DNA from: Rhodobacterales bacterium
GTDB lineage: Bacteria > Pseudomonadota > Alphaproteobacteria > Rhodobacterales > Rhodobacteraceae
Assembly: GCA_026400325.1 (NCBI GenBank)
Contig: JAPLPF010000075.1
Coordinates: forward strand, 1-34,373
Direction of reading: 5' to 3'
Length of the DNA stretch: 34,373 bases
Position 1 is the first letter of the stretch. Every line of letters begins with the position of its first letter. Of the stretch, positions 24,581 to 32,407 are shown piece after piece. The translations under genes and the position numbers were made by a program. Under the pieces are notes generated by a model. It ran no database searches. It saw only the letters and a list, made by a program, of their open reading frames with translations, and was not told the DNA's origin.

Positions 24581-24757
24581 TCAGTCGACCTCACGCGCCT
24601 CGCTGATCAGCATCACGGGGATGCCGTCGCGGATCGGAAAGGCAAGGTGGGCGGCCTTCGAGATCAGCTCCTGCTTTTCCGCATCATAGGTCAGGATCGC
24701 GTGGGTCACCGGGCAGACCAGCGATTCCAGCATCCGGCGCTCGGCCGGGTCGGTCAT
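24581..24757 (-). CDS. Trm112/YcaR-family small protein
   Basis: A 58-residue protein beginning [20 protein letters not shown] and ending [18 protein letters not shown]. The CPV near the start and the [11 protein letters not shown] motif are the hallmarks of the Trm112/YcaR (UPF0434) family. Eukaryotic and archaeal Trm112 activates methyltransferases; the bacterial short form is poorly understood. The second CxxC pair of Trm112 zinc sites is missing, as is common in bacteria. Its ATG overlaps the TGA of the LON-domain gene by three bases (ATGA), so translation is probably coupled. Confidence 0.9.
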   Translation of the reverse strand: MTDPAERRMLESLVCPVTHAILTYDAEKQELISKAAHLAFPIRDGIPVMLISEAREVD

Positions 24758-25410
24758 TGCAAGACCTCTTCATCCGCCCCGCCGCGCAGGGCGAATTCAA
24801 TAAGCGTCACCAAGGTTTCGCGCCGGGTGTCAAGCGAGGGGGCCTCAAGCAGCGCCTGCTTGTCCTCGGGCGAGAAGGGGCAAAGCATCGACAGCGAGTT
24901 GATCAGCATTTCGGGTTCGGCCTCCTTCAGACTGTCCCAGTCGGTCGACAGGTCCATCTTCACGAAGTAGCGGCCAAGCAGCGCCATGAATTCACCCCGG
25001 CGAAATCCGGGGTCCTCTTCGGTTGCCCCCAGGTCACGGGCAAAGGCGGCCCAGTCCACCTGGCAGCGGCGATAGGGGGTGAACCCCTGCACCTCTTCCT
25101 TGACGCGAAAGCGCGAGGCACCCGAAAGCGTGATCATGTAGCGCCCATCCTCGGTTTCGGAAAACCCGGTCAGACGGCCCGCGCAGCCGATGGCCTGCAG
25201 GCGCTTTTCCGCGGGGCGATTGCCCGAGGCGGGTGTCTCGCGCGGCTGGATCATCCCGATCAGGCGGTGCTTGGTCTTCAGGCAATCCTCGATCATCGCA
25301 AGATAGCGCGGCTCGAAGATGTGCAAGGGAAGCCGGGTCCGCGGCAGCATGAGCGCCCCGGGCAGCGGGAAGATGGGGATTAGGTCGGGCAGGTCGGCGA
25401 TTTTGATCAT
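24754..25410 (-). CDS. LON-substrate-binding-domain protein without protease domain
   Basis: A 218-residue protein consisting only of the Lon N-terminal (PUA-like) domain: [36 protein letters not shown] near residues 8-43, then [31 protein letters not shown] and a helical tail. There is no AAA+ or peptidase domain, and the length fits this stand-alone family, whose function is undefined but presumed to concern substrate recognition. I use the ATG at 25410; a TTG three codons upstream is possible. The gene follows the thioredoxin/YbbN gene after 27 bases and overlaps trm112, suggesting an operon. Confidence 0.92.
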   Translation of the reverse strand: MIKIADLPDLIPIFPLPGALMLPRTRLPLHIFEPRYLAMIEDCLKTKHRLIGMIQPRETPASGNRPAEKRLQAIGCAGRLTGFSETEDGRYMITLSGASRFRVKEEVQGFTPYRRCQVDWAAFARDLGATEEDPGFRRGEFMALLGRYFVKMDLSTDWDSLKEAEPEMLINSLSMLCPFSPEDKQALLEAPSLDTRRETLVTLIEFALRGGADEEVLQ

Positions 25411-25437
25411 GGCAGGCAACCTAGCCCTCGCAAGCGG

Positions 25438-26340
25438 TCAGGCAAATATCATTGACGACAGGCGGCGACGACCGCTCAGAACGATAGGGTCCTGCGGTTT
25501 CAACGCGTCGAAGATGATGAAAAGCTGGGTCCGCGCCGCGCCGTCGTTCCATTCCCGGTCGCGCCGGAACAGCTCAAGCAACTGGTCAACGGCCTCTTGC
25601 GGCTTGTCGGCGGCCAGAAGGGCAGCTGCCAGGTCAAAGCGGGCCTGATGGTCGTTCGGGTTGGCCTCGACTGCGGCACGCAGGTCAGCCTCGGGCCCGG
25701 CATTGGCAGCCTGCCGCGCCAGCTCCAGCTGTGCGCGGGCGGCATCAAGATCCTTCGATTTGGCCATGGCGGCGGGGGCGGCGGTCAGGAAAACCTCGGC
25801 CTGGTCAAGGTTGCCAATCGCGATGTGGGCGCGGACGAGACCCCCGTAGGCCGCAGAGTTCTCGGGCTCTTCCTCCAGGATCGCGGCGAAGGTTTCGGCG
25901 GCGTCCACCGAGGCTCCTTCGGTCAGCATGTCCTCGGCCGCCTGCAGCGCGTCGGCCAGCCCGCCGTCACCGCCAAGGGCCGACACACGGTCGACAAAGG
26001 CCTTGAGCTCGGACGCCGGCACCGCGCCCTGAAAACCGTCAACCGGCTGGCCCTGCCAGAAAGCATAGACGGTGGGAATGGACTGGATGCGCAGTTGCGC
26101 CGCGATGCGCTGGTTCTGGTCTACATCGACCTTGACCATCTTTACCCGGCCGCCGGCACCCTTGACGGCCGCCTCAAGCATCGGGCCAAGGGTCTTGCAC
26201 GGCCCGCACCAGGTTGCCCAGAAATCCACGATCACCGGCACGGTCTGGCTGGCCTCGATCACGTCGGCAAGAAAACTTGCCTCGGTCGCGTCCTTGATCA
26301 GATCGTCCTGCGCTTGCGGTTTGTCGCCCAGACCCAGCAT
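25438..26340 (-). CDS. Thioredoxin-TPR protein, YbbN/CnoX family
   Basis: A 300-residue protein. An N-terminal thioredoxin domain carries an intact WCGPCK site (cysteines 45 and 48) followed by VKVDVDQNQRIAAQLRIQSIPTVYAF with the cis-proline. The C-terminal half is helical TPR-like repeats (AAETFAAILEEEPENSAAYGGLVRAHIAIGN and similar). E. coli CnoX is a chlorine-activated holdase that hands clients to GroEL; there the CxxC is altered, while here both cysteines remain, so redox activity is likely. ATG at 26340. It heads the LON-Trm112 run, and Tag ends 63 bases upstream. Confidence 0.92.
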   Translation of the reverse strand: MLGLGDKPQAQDDLIKDATEASFLADVIEASQTVPVIVDFWATWCGPCKTLGPMLEAAVKGAGGRVKMVKVDVDQNQRIAAQLRIQSIPTVYAFWQGQPVDGFQGAVPASELKAFVDRVSALGGDGGLADALQAAEDMLTEGASVDAAETFAAILEEEPENSAAYGGLVRAHIAIGNLDQAEVFLTAAPAAMAKSKDLDAARAQLELARQAANAGPEADLRAAVEANPNDHQARFDLAAALLAADKPQEAVDQLLELFRRDREWNDGAARTQLFIIFDALKPQDPIVLSGRRRLSSMIFA

Positions 26341-26403
26341 GTCGGCCCCCTTTCGGTTCGTATCGCGTCTATATGAGCGTTCGATGTGAAAAGGCCAAGG
26401 GGC

Positions 26404-26967
26404 CTACCGCTGCGGGCATGACACAAGATGATCGTTGACCATGCCCGCCGCCTGCATGAACGCATAGGTGATGGTCGGCCCGACAAAGTTGAAACCCTCG
26501 GCTTTCAACGCCTTTGACATCGCCTCGGACTGCGGGGTCCGCGACGGGACATCCGCCATGCGGATGGGGCGGTTCTGCAAGGGGGTGCCGCCTGTGAACG
26601 ACCACAGGAAAGGGGAAAACCCCTCCCGTGCCTCGATTCGAAGCCAGGCCCGCGCGCCACGAAGGGTTCCCTCGATCTTGCCGCGATGGCGGACGATGCC
26701 GGGGTCGGCCAGAAGGCGTGTCACCTCGGCTTCACCCCAGGTCGCGATGACCCTGGGGTCAAAACCGTGAAAGGCAGTGCGAAAGGCCGTGCGCTTGCGC
26801 AGGATGGTGATCCAGGAAAGGCCTGCCTGAAAGCCTTCCAGGATCAGAAGCTCGAACAGGCGTTGCGGGTCGCGTTCGGGGCGGCCCCATTCTTGGTCGT
26901 GATAGGTCACATAGAGCGGATCGGTGCCGCACCAGGGGCAACGCGCTGATTCGCCTTTGTTTTCCAT
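26404..26967 (-). CDS. tag: DNA-3-methyladenine glycosylase I
   Basis: A 187-residue enzyme that removes 3-methyladenine from alkylated DNA, starting base excision repair. The four zinc ligands of the Tag zinc snap are present with E. coli spacing: Cys10 (CPWCG), His23 (YHDQEWG), His180 and Cys184 (NDHLVSC). LFELLILEGFQAGLSWITILRKR and GFNFVGPTITYAFMQAAGMVNDH are further signatures. The ATG at 26967 (MENKGESARCPW) matches the family; an upstream in-frame start adds unrelated residues. It is divergent from the EAL gene. Confidence 0.96.
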   Translation of the reverse strand: MENKGESARCPWCGTDPLYVTYHDQEWGRPERDPQRLFELLILEGFQAGLSWITILRKRTAFRTAFHGFDPRVIATWGEAEVTRLLADPGIVRHRGKIEGTLRGARAWLRIEAREGFSPFLWSFTGGTPLQNRPIRMADVPSRTPQSEAMSKALKAEGFNFVGPTITYAFMQAAGMVNDHLVSCPQR

Positions 26968-27086
26968 GACATCACTAACCGGAAGGGAATGTAGAAAATT
27001 AGAACAAAATGGCAATCTTAGCGTCGGGTTTACCAATGCAGGCCTAGGTTGTCGACAGGGATTCTCTGTGGCCCCGGGGGATGTGC

Positions 27087-27950
27087 ATGAGCTTTCTGAA
27101 AGAACCGAAGCCGTCGAAGTTTGATCGCGATCCGGCGCTGGTCAGCCCGCTGGATGCGGCGATCTCGGCGCAGGACCGCGAAACGATGGCTCTGGTCGCC
27201 TCGGCGCTGAAGGAACGGCGGATGCGGCTGGCCTTCCAGCCGGCGGTCTATGCCAGCGACCCGTCGATCATCGGGTATTTCGAGGGGTTCATCCGGCTTC
27301 TGAACCTGCGCGACATGGTGATTCCGGCGCGTGACTTCATGGGAGTGGTTGAACAGAACGAACTTGGCCGTGAGATTGACTGTGCCGCCTTGCAGATGGG
27401 CCTGATGGCCATGCAGCGAAACCCGCAGATCCGGGTGTCCATCAACATGTCGGCCCGGTCGGTCGGGTATCAGCGCTGGACGACGATCCTGCGCAAGGCG
27501 CTCCGTACCTCGCCGCAGTTGGGGCAGAATCTGATCCTTGAAATCAACGAAGCCTCGGCCCTGCAGGTGCCGGATGTGCTGAAACCCTTCATGGTCGAGA
27601 TGCGAAAACACGGCATCGTCTTTGCGCTGGATGACTTCGGCGCCGGCATGACTTCGCTGCGCCTGCTGCGCGACCTGCGCTTTGACATCGCCAAGATCGA
27701 CGGGGACCTGGTGAAGGCGGTGGACCAATCCCACGACGGTCAGGTGGTCGCCCGCGCTGCCATCGCGCTGGCGCAAGAGATGGGCATGTACATCGTCGCC
27801 GAAGCCGTCGAGACGGAGGGTGAGGCGAACTGGCTGCGCGCTGCAGGCGTTGGCTGCATGCAGGGCTATCTGTTCGGCGCGCCAACAGTAACCCCGGATT
27901 TCCGGGCGTTCCGGCATGGCCGGCCCAACCTGGCCGCTGCAACCGGCTGA
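27087..27950 (+). CDS. Stand-alone EAL-domain protein (cyclic-di-GMP phosphodiesterase-like)
   Basis: A 287-residue protein with only an EAL domain: no GGDEF, PAS, membrane or receiver segment. The motif is degenerate (EGF instead of EAL), but the metal and substrate residues look retained: the motif glutamate, AFQPAV, NMSARS, EINEAS, ALDDFGAGMTSLRLL, KIDGDLVKAV, AEAVET and MQGYLFG. Active cleavage of c-di-GMP to pGpG is therefore plausible. The ATG at 27087 is 6 bases from GGGGG; the ATG at 27081 is almost directly on it. It lies 154 bases before phaA and diverges from tag. What signal controls it is not visible. Confidence 0.88.
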   Translation: MSFLKEPKPSKFDRDPALVSPLDAAISAQDRETMALVASALKERRMRLAFQPAVYASDPSIIGYFEGFIRLLNLRDMVIPARDFMGVVEQNELGREIDCAALQMGLMAMQRNPQIRVSINMSARSVGYQRWTTILRKALRTSPQLGQNLILEINEASALQVPDVLKPFMVEMRKHGIVFALDDFGAGMTSLRLLRDLRFDIAKIDGDLVKAVDQSHDGQVVARAAIALAQEMGMYIVAEAVETEGEANWLRAAGVGCMQGYLFGAPTVTPDFRAFRHGRPNLAAATG

Positions 27951-28104
27951 AGCGGCTGTCGGTTGCTTCTTGTACCGTCGTCTGACGCCGGTGATTGCGC
28001 CAACAATCTTGCGCTTGCGACCGGATGTGCTTAGGGCAGGATCAACGCGGCGCAAGCCTCCTTGGGCCGCCGGGCAAAGCACGGGCGAACGGGAGAGAGC
28101 TCAG

Positions 28105-29280
28105 ATGACCAATGTCGTAATCGTGGCCGCAGGCCGCACAGCCGTCGGCAGCTTCAACGGCGCATTTGCCGCCACCCCGGCCCATGATCTGGGCGCCGCC
28201 GTGATCGAGGCCGTCGTGGCCCGCGCAGGCATCGACAAGGCCGAGGTCGAAGAGACGATCCTGGGCCAGGTGCTCACCGCCGGTCAGGGTCAGAACCCGG
28301 CACGGCAGGCGCATATCAAGGCTGGCCTTGCGAAAGAGGCAAGCGCCTGGTCGCTGAACCAGGTCTGCGGGTCAGGACTTCGCGCCGTGGCGCTGGGCGC
28401 ACAGCACGTGCAGCTGGGCGACGCGAAGATCATCGTCGCGGGCGGGCAGGAAAGCATGAGCCTTTCGCCCCATGTGGCACACCTGCGCGCCGGGCAGAAA
28501 ATGGGCGACCTCAATTTCATCGACAGCATGATCAAGGACGGATTGTGGGATGCCTTCAACGGCTATCACATGGGCCAGACGGCGGAAAATGTCGCCAACC
28601 AGTGGCAGATTTCCCGGGACATGCAGGACGAATTCGCGCTGGCCAGCCAGCTGAAGGCTGAAGCCGCGCAAAAGGCCGGCAAGTTCAAGGACGAGATCGT
28701 GGGCTTCACGGTGAAGACCCGCAAAGGCGACATCCTGGTCGATCAGGACGAATACATCCGTCACGGGGCCACGCTGGAAAGCATGCAGAAGCTGCGCCCG
28801 GCCTTCGTCAAGGACGGGTCGGTCACGGCGGCGAATGCTTCGGGCCTGAACGACGGCGCGGCGGCGGTTGTGCTGATGACGGCGGATGAGGCTGCCAAGC
28901 GCGGGTTGACCGTGCTGGCACGGATCGCGTCCTACGCGACGGCGGGGCTGGACCCGTCGATCATGGGCGTCGGCCCGATCCACGCCAGCCGCAAGGCGCT
29001 GACCAAGGCAGGCTGGAAGGTGGGCGACCTTGATCTTGTCGAGGCGAACGAAGCGTTCGCCGCCCAGGCCTGTGCGGTCAACAAGGACATGGGTTGGGAC
29101 CCGGCAATCGTGAACGTGAACGGCGGCGCGATCGCCATCGGCCACCCGATCGGGGCCTCGGGCGCACGGATTCTGAACACTCTCCTGTTCGAGATGGGTC
29201 GGAGCGGGGCGAAGAAGGGCCTTGCGACGCTGTGCATTGGCGGCGGCATGGGTGTTGCCATGTGCCTTGAACGGGGCTGA
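28105..29280 (+). CDS. phaA: Acetyl-CoA C-acetyltransferase (beta-ketothiolase)
   Basis: A 391-residue thiolase that condenses two acetyl-CoA to acetoacetyl-CoA. Active-site features: SLNQVCGSGLRAV with the nucleophilic Cys88, NEAFAAQA near 316-323, GHPIGASGARI with the catalytic histidine near 347, and CIGGGMGVAMCLE with the second cysteine near 377. The ATG at 28105 is preceded by GGGAGAGAG; the frame is open far upstream, but that part has no homology. With phaB next, its role is very probably polyhydroxybutyrate synthesis, although reverse (ketolytic) use is possible. A strong hairpin separates it from phaB. Confidence 0.95.
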   Translation: MTNVVIVAAGRTAVGSFNGAFAATPAHDLGAAVIEAVVARAGIDKAEVEETILGQVLTAGQGQNPARQAHIKAGLAKEASAWSLNQVCGSGLRAVALGAQHVQLGDAKIIVAGGQESMSLSPHVAHLRAGQKMGDLNFIDSMIKDGLWDAFNGYHMGQTAENVANQWQISRDMQDEFALASQLKAEAAQKAGKFKDEIVGFTVKTRKGDILVDQDEYIRHGATLESMQKLRPAFVKDGSVTAANASGLNDGAAAVVLMTADEAAKRGLTVLARIASYATAGLDPSIMGVGPIHASRKALTKAGWKVGDLDLVEANEAFAAQACAVNKDMGWDPAIVNVNGGAIAIGHPIGASGARILNTLLFEMGRSGAKKGLATLCIGGGMGVAMCLERG

Positions 29281-29313
29281 TCGCGCCTCGGCTTTTCAAC
29301 GATAAGTTCAAGG

Positions 29314-29342
29314 GCGGACGCGCAATAATCTTGCGCGTCCGC
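29314..29342 (+). terminator. 12-base perfect hairpin between phaA and phaB
   Basis: GCGGACGCGCAA (29314-29325) pairs perfectly with TTGCGCGTCCGC (29331-29342) around the loop TAATC, followed by TTTCATTT. It looks like an intrinsic terminator, or an attenuator lowering phaB relative to phaA. Confidence 0.8.
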
Positions 29343-29398
29343 TTTCATTTCGGTAACGGTATTTCAAGAAATACAACGGTATGCTGGGAGGAAGCAAA

Positions 29399-30124
29399 AT
29401 GGCGCGAGTGGCATTGGTGACCGGTGGGTCACGCGGAATTGGGGCGGCGATCTCGGTCGCGTTGAAGGCGGCGGGCTACAAGGTGGCCGCGAACTACGCC
29501 GGCAACGATGAGGCGGCCGCGGCCTTTACCAAGGAAACCGGCATCCCGACCTACAAGTGGTCCGTGGCCGAGTATGAGGCGTGCCAGACCGGCATCGCCA
29601 AGGTCGAGGCCGACCTTGGCCCTGTCGAGGTGCTGGTGAACAACGCCGGCATCACCCGGGACGCGATGTTCCACAAGATGACCCCGGGCCAGTGGAAAGA
29701 GGTGATCGACACCAACCTCACCGGCCTGTTCAACATGACCCATCCCCTGTGGTCGGGCATGCGGGATCGCAAGTTCGGCCGCGTGGTCAACATCAGCTCG
29801 ATCAACGGGCAGAAGGGCCAGGCGGGTCAGGCCAACTATTCGGCGGCCAAGTCGGGTGATCTTGGGTTTACCAAGGCGCTGGCGCAGGAAGGCGCACGCG
29901 CCGGGATCACCGTGAACGCGATCTGCCCCGGCTATATCGGCACCGAAATGGTCAAGGCGATCGACGAAAAGGTGCTGGCCGAGCGCATCATCCCGCAGAT
30001 CCCGGTGGGCCGTCTGGGCGAGCCGGAGGAAATTGCGCGAATCGTCGTCTTCCTGGCCAGCGATGATGCAGGTTTCATCACCGGGTCCACGATCAGCGCG
30101 AACGGCGGGCAGTTCTTCGTGTGA
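29399..30124 (+). CDS. phaB: Acetoacetyl-CoA reductase
   Basis: A 241-residue short-chain dehydrogenase that reduces acetoacetyl-CoA to (R)-3-hydroxybutyryl-CoA with NADPH. VALVTGGSRGIGAAIS near residues 4-19 is the nucleotide loop, VLVNNAGITRDAMFHKMTPGQW near 77-98 the NNAG and substrate segment, NISSINGQKGQAGQANYSAAKSG near 131-153 the catalytic Ser-Tyr147-Lys151 region. The MTPGQW and ISSINGQKGQ forms are typical of PhaB rather than FabG. The ATG at 29399 follows GGGAGGAAG. It pairs with phaA; the polymerase gene phaC is not in the window. Confidence 0.95.
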   Translation: MARVALVTGGSRGIGAAISVALKAAGYKVAANYAGNDEAAAAFTKETGIPTYKWSVAEYEACQTGIAKVEADLGPVEVLVNNAGITRDAMFHKMTPGQWKEVIDTNLTGLFNMTHPLWSGMRDRKFGRVVNISSINGQKGQAGQANYSAAKSGDLGFTKALAQEGARAGITVNAICPGYIGTEMVKAIDEKVLAERIIPQIPVGRLGEPEEIARIVVFLASDDAGFITGSTISANGGQFFV

Positions 30125-30178
30125 AGCCTCCTCGTTCAACTTTGTTTCCTTGTCGGACGTCATCGACGAGCCTCAGGC

Positions 30179-30204
30179 AAGGGCCGCCCGTCCGGGCGGC
30201 CCTT
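30179..30204 (+). terminator. Intrinsic terminator of phaB
   Basis: An 11-base perfect stem AAGGGCCGCCC / GGGCGGCCCTT with loop GTCC, ending in TTTTCC, lies 54 bases after the phaB stop. Confidence 0.9.
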
Positions 30205-30255
30205 TTCCTTGCGCGGGCACTTGGCTAAGCAAGCCGGACGCAAGTGGGAACAGAC

Positions 30256-31116
30256 ATGACCAGGGGACGTGCGACGCTGATCGGCTTCACAGCTGTCCTG
30301 ATGTGGTCACTTCTGGCGTTGTTCACCATTGGCAGCACGCCAGTGCCGCCGCTGCAGTTGAACGCCATGTGCTTTGCCGTTGGCGGGCTGATCGGGCTGA
30401 TCTGGACCGCGCGGCAGGGGTTTGGCGTGTTGCGCGGGGTCAGCTGGAAGGTCTATGCCTTTGGCACGCTTGGGCTTTTAGGTTACCACCTTCTGTACTT
30501 CACCGCCTTCCGGCTGGGGCCGAATGCGTCAACCGGATTGATCGCATATCTCTGGCCGCTGTTCATCGTTCTGCTTTCGGGTCTGCTTCCGGGCGAGCGG
30601 CTGCGCCTTCCGCACATCCTTGGCGCATTCATCGCCCTTTCGGGCGCAGCCGTGATTGTTTTGGGTGCCAACACCGGACCGGGTGGCGTCAGTCTGCCGG
30701 CTCTGGCGCTGGCGTTCCTGTGCGCGCTGACCTGGGCTGGCTATTCCGTCCTGTCGCGGCGGCTGGGGGCTGTGCCGACCGAAAGCGTGACGGTCTTCTG
30801 CGTGGCAACAGCGGTCTTGTCACTGGCGGCGCATCTTGCGGTGGAAACAACGGTCTGGCCAGAAGGCGCGACAGGCTGGGCTGCCGTGCTGGCGTTGGGC
30901 CTTGGGCCGGTGGGCGCGGCCTTTTTTACCTGGGACATCGGGATGAAGAAGGGCGACATCCAGTTGCTTGGCGTGGCGTCCTATGCCGCACCCCTGCTGT
31001 CGACCCTGGCCCTTGTTGCGGCAGGAATTACCCGGCCATCATGGACAATCGCCCTTGCGGCGGTGCTGATCGCGTCAGGGGCGGCGCTGGCCGCCCGGGC
31101 CAGCGCAAGGCGTTAA
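30256..31116 (+). CDS. EamA-family (DMT superfamily) inner-membrane transporter
   Basis: A 286-residue membrane protein with about ten hydrophobic helices in two repeated EamA halves (ATLIGFTAVLMWSLLALFTIG at the start; LALAFLCALTWAGYSVLSRRLG near residue 155; VASYAAPLLSTLALVAAGITRP near 240). The first segment resembles YddG, the aromatic amino-acid exporter of E. coli, but DMT substrates cannot be reliably inferred. I use the ATG at 30256; a GTG at 30244 would add four residues. Its last codons overlap the end of the small gene on the opposite strand. Confidence 0.9.
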   Translation: MTRGRATLIGFTAVLMWSLLALFTIGSTPVPPLQLNAMCFAVGGLIGLIWTARQGFGVLRGVSWKVYAFGTLGLLGYHLLYFTAFRLGPNASTGLIAYLWPLFIVLLSGLLPGERLRLPHILGAFIALSGAAVIVLGANTGPGGVSLPALALAFLCALTWAGYSVLSRRLGAVPTESVTVFCVATAVLSLAAHLAVETTVWPEGATGWAAVLALGLGPVGAAFFTWDIGMKKGDIQLLGVASYAAPLLSTLALVAAGITRPSWTIALAAVLIASGAALAARASARR

Positions 31117-31280
31117 TTCGTGCTGAGGCGGGTGATCTCTTCCTTGATCCGCAGCTTCTGCTTCTTCAGTTCGGCGATCTTCATGGCATCCGAGCCCGGG
31201 CTGCGCTGAGCCTGTTCCACCGTTTCAGACAGCGAGTCGTGCTTTCTGCGCAGTTCCACCAGATGCGAAGCGATCGTCAT
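31113..31280 (-). CDS. YdcH-like (DUF465) small coiled-coil protein
   Basis: A 55-residue protein, MTIASHLVELRRKHDSLSET followed by SDAMKIAELKKQKLRIKEEI and a short end. The heptad-like charged helix pair and the KKQKLRIKEEI motif are diagnostic of the DUF465/YdcH (SlyX-like) family, found widely in proteobacteria with unknown function. It starts at the ATG at 31280, preceded by GGAGGA. Its stop overlaps the stop of the convergent EamA gene by three bases. Confidence 0.9.
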   Translation of the reverse strand: MTIASHLVELRRKHDSLSETVEQAQRSPGSDAMKIAELKKQKLRIKEEITRLSTN

Positions 31281-31379
31281 GGTCGTCCTCCTGTCAAAGC
31301 CACCGATAAGAAGATTGCACCACGAAACCCGAGTCGTGTCATCACCTGTTACAGACTTGTGACGATGTAATAAGTCGGA

Positions 31380-32138
31380 TTAGCGGAAATGCGCCCGCAG
31401 GTCGGCACCCTCGCGCAGGACGGCATTGGCTTCGGGCGTGTAGCTTTCGCGGTCGCCGTCATGCACGGGGCCGGCGTGAATGACAAGCGGTGCAAGCAGC
31501 CGGAATGGCGCCTTGCCACCCTTGCGCGCCTGAACGATCACCCGCAGGGCCGGGCGGCCTTCGCGCGGCGCAAGTGGCAAAAGCGCGGCCGACCCAAGCT
31601 TTGGCGCCAGAGCCGCCAGAACCTCCGGCACGCCATCCGTGCCGCAGATCAGCGTCAGCCATCCCCCGGGCCGCAAGCGCCGACCGGAAGCAGCAACCCA
31701 GTCGCGCAGGGGTGTGCCAACCTGCATTGCCAGCGCGCGGCCCGTCAGGGGCGAAGGGCTGCTCTCGGCTGGATAATAGGGTGGATTGGCCATCACATGA
31801 TCAAAGTCCCGGCGCAAGCCAGGTGGCATGCGGGACAGATCGCCCTCATGCACCTCCAGCGGAATGCCGTTTCGGTCGGCATTGCGGCGTGCAAGGTCGG
31901 CATAGTCCGGCTGAAGTTCCAGACCTGAAAGGGCAAGCCCCGGCACGCGCAACCCCAGACACAAGGCAGCAGCCCCCGCGCCGCAGCCAAGGTCAAGGAC
32001 AGCTTCGCCGGTTGCCACCGGGCAGGCCGCCGCCAGGAGCACCGGATCTGTGGCAGCGCGATATCCCTTCAGCGGTTGCAGAAGGCGCAGGCGGCCGTTC
32101 AGGAACTTGTCGTCGGACAGCGCGTCCCCGGTAAACAT
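31380..32138 (-). CDS. TrmN6/YfiC-like N6-adenine tRNA methyltransferase
   Basis: A 252-residue S-adenosylmethionine-dependent methyltransferase. The SAM loop AVLDLGCGAGAAALCLGLR is near residues 46-64, the acidic strand SGLELQPDYADLARRNADRN near 70-90, and the catalytic NPPYYP near 120-125. The N-terminal GDALSDDKFLNGRLRLLQPLKGYRAATDPVLLAA is typical of YfiC-type enzymes, which methylate A37 of tRNA1Val in E. coli. Substrate is inferred. The ATG at 32138 overlaps the TGA of the upstream DUF2007 gene by one base (TGATG); a GTG one codon earlier is also possible. Confidence 0.87.
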   Translation of the reverse strand: MFTGDALSDDKFLNGRLRLLQPLKGYRAATDPVLLAAACPVATGEAVLDLGCGAGAAALCLGLRVPGLALSGLELQPDYADLARRNADRNGIPLEVHEGDLSRMPPGLRRDFDHVMANPPYYPAESSPSPLTGRALAMQVGTPLRDWVAASGRRLRPGGWLTLICGTDGVPEVLAALAPKLGSAALLPLAPREGRPALRVIVQARKGGKAPFRLLAPLVIHAGPVHDGDRESYTPEANAVLREGADLRAHFR

Positions 32139-32353
32139 CACGGGCTGACCGGCAGGTCGTTATCCCGAAGGATTGCGCTGGCTTGAAAGTGGTCACGGTC
32201 TGCGACCATCAGCCGCTGGGGCAAGATGCCAAGGCTTCCGTCCAGGATGCTCATGTGGACGTCCAGCGGAAAGGTGGCTATACCCTCGCCGGTCAGAAGG
32301 TGCGTGGCGAAGGCGATGACCGTCGGGTCGGTCGTGCGTAGAAGTTCCCTCAT
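32138..32353 (-). CDS. DUF2007-domain small protein
   Basis: A 71-residue protein, MRELLRTTDPTVIAFATHLL and then ATFPLDVHMSILDGSLGILPQRLMV. The pattern matches DUF2007 (putative signal-transducing protein), a PII-like ferredoxin-fold domain of unknown function found next to YfiC-like methyltransferases in many alphaproteobacteria. Its stop overlaps the methyltransferase start, implying coupled translation. It diverges from the polyprenyl synthase with 54 bases between the starts. Confidence 0.88.
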   Translation of the reverse strand: MRELLRTTDPTVIAFATHLLTGEGIATFPLDVHMSILDGSLGILPQRLMVADRDHFQASAILRDNDLPVSP

Positions 32354-32366
32354 GGCAAGAGGTTAA

Positions 32367-32385
32367 CCCCGCCTGCACGGCGGGG
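32367..32385. promoter_or_regulatory. GC-rich hairpin in the divergent DUF2007/polyprenyl-synthase spacer
   Basis: CCCCGCC (32367-32373) and GGCGGGG (32379-32385) form a perfect 7-base stem with loop TGCAC in a 54-base divergent spacer. It would lie in the leader of either gene. Its role is unknown. Confidence 0.35.
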
Positions 32386-32407
32386 GCAAGGGTTGCGAAG
32401 GACGGGT

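Noticed and set aside
30033-31370. A 445-codon plus-strand frame across the phaB end, the EamA gene and the YdcH-like gene
   Set aside because: It overlaps three recognised genes and a terminator, and its translation resembles no family.
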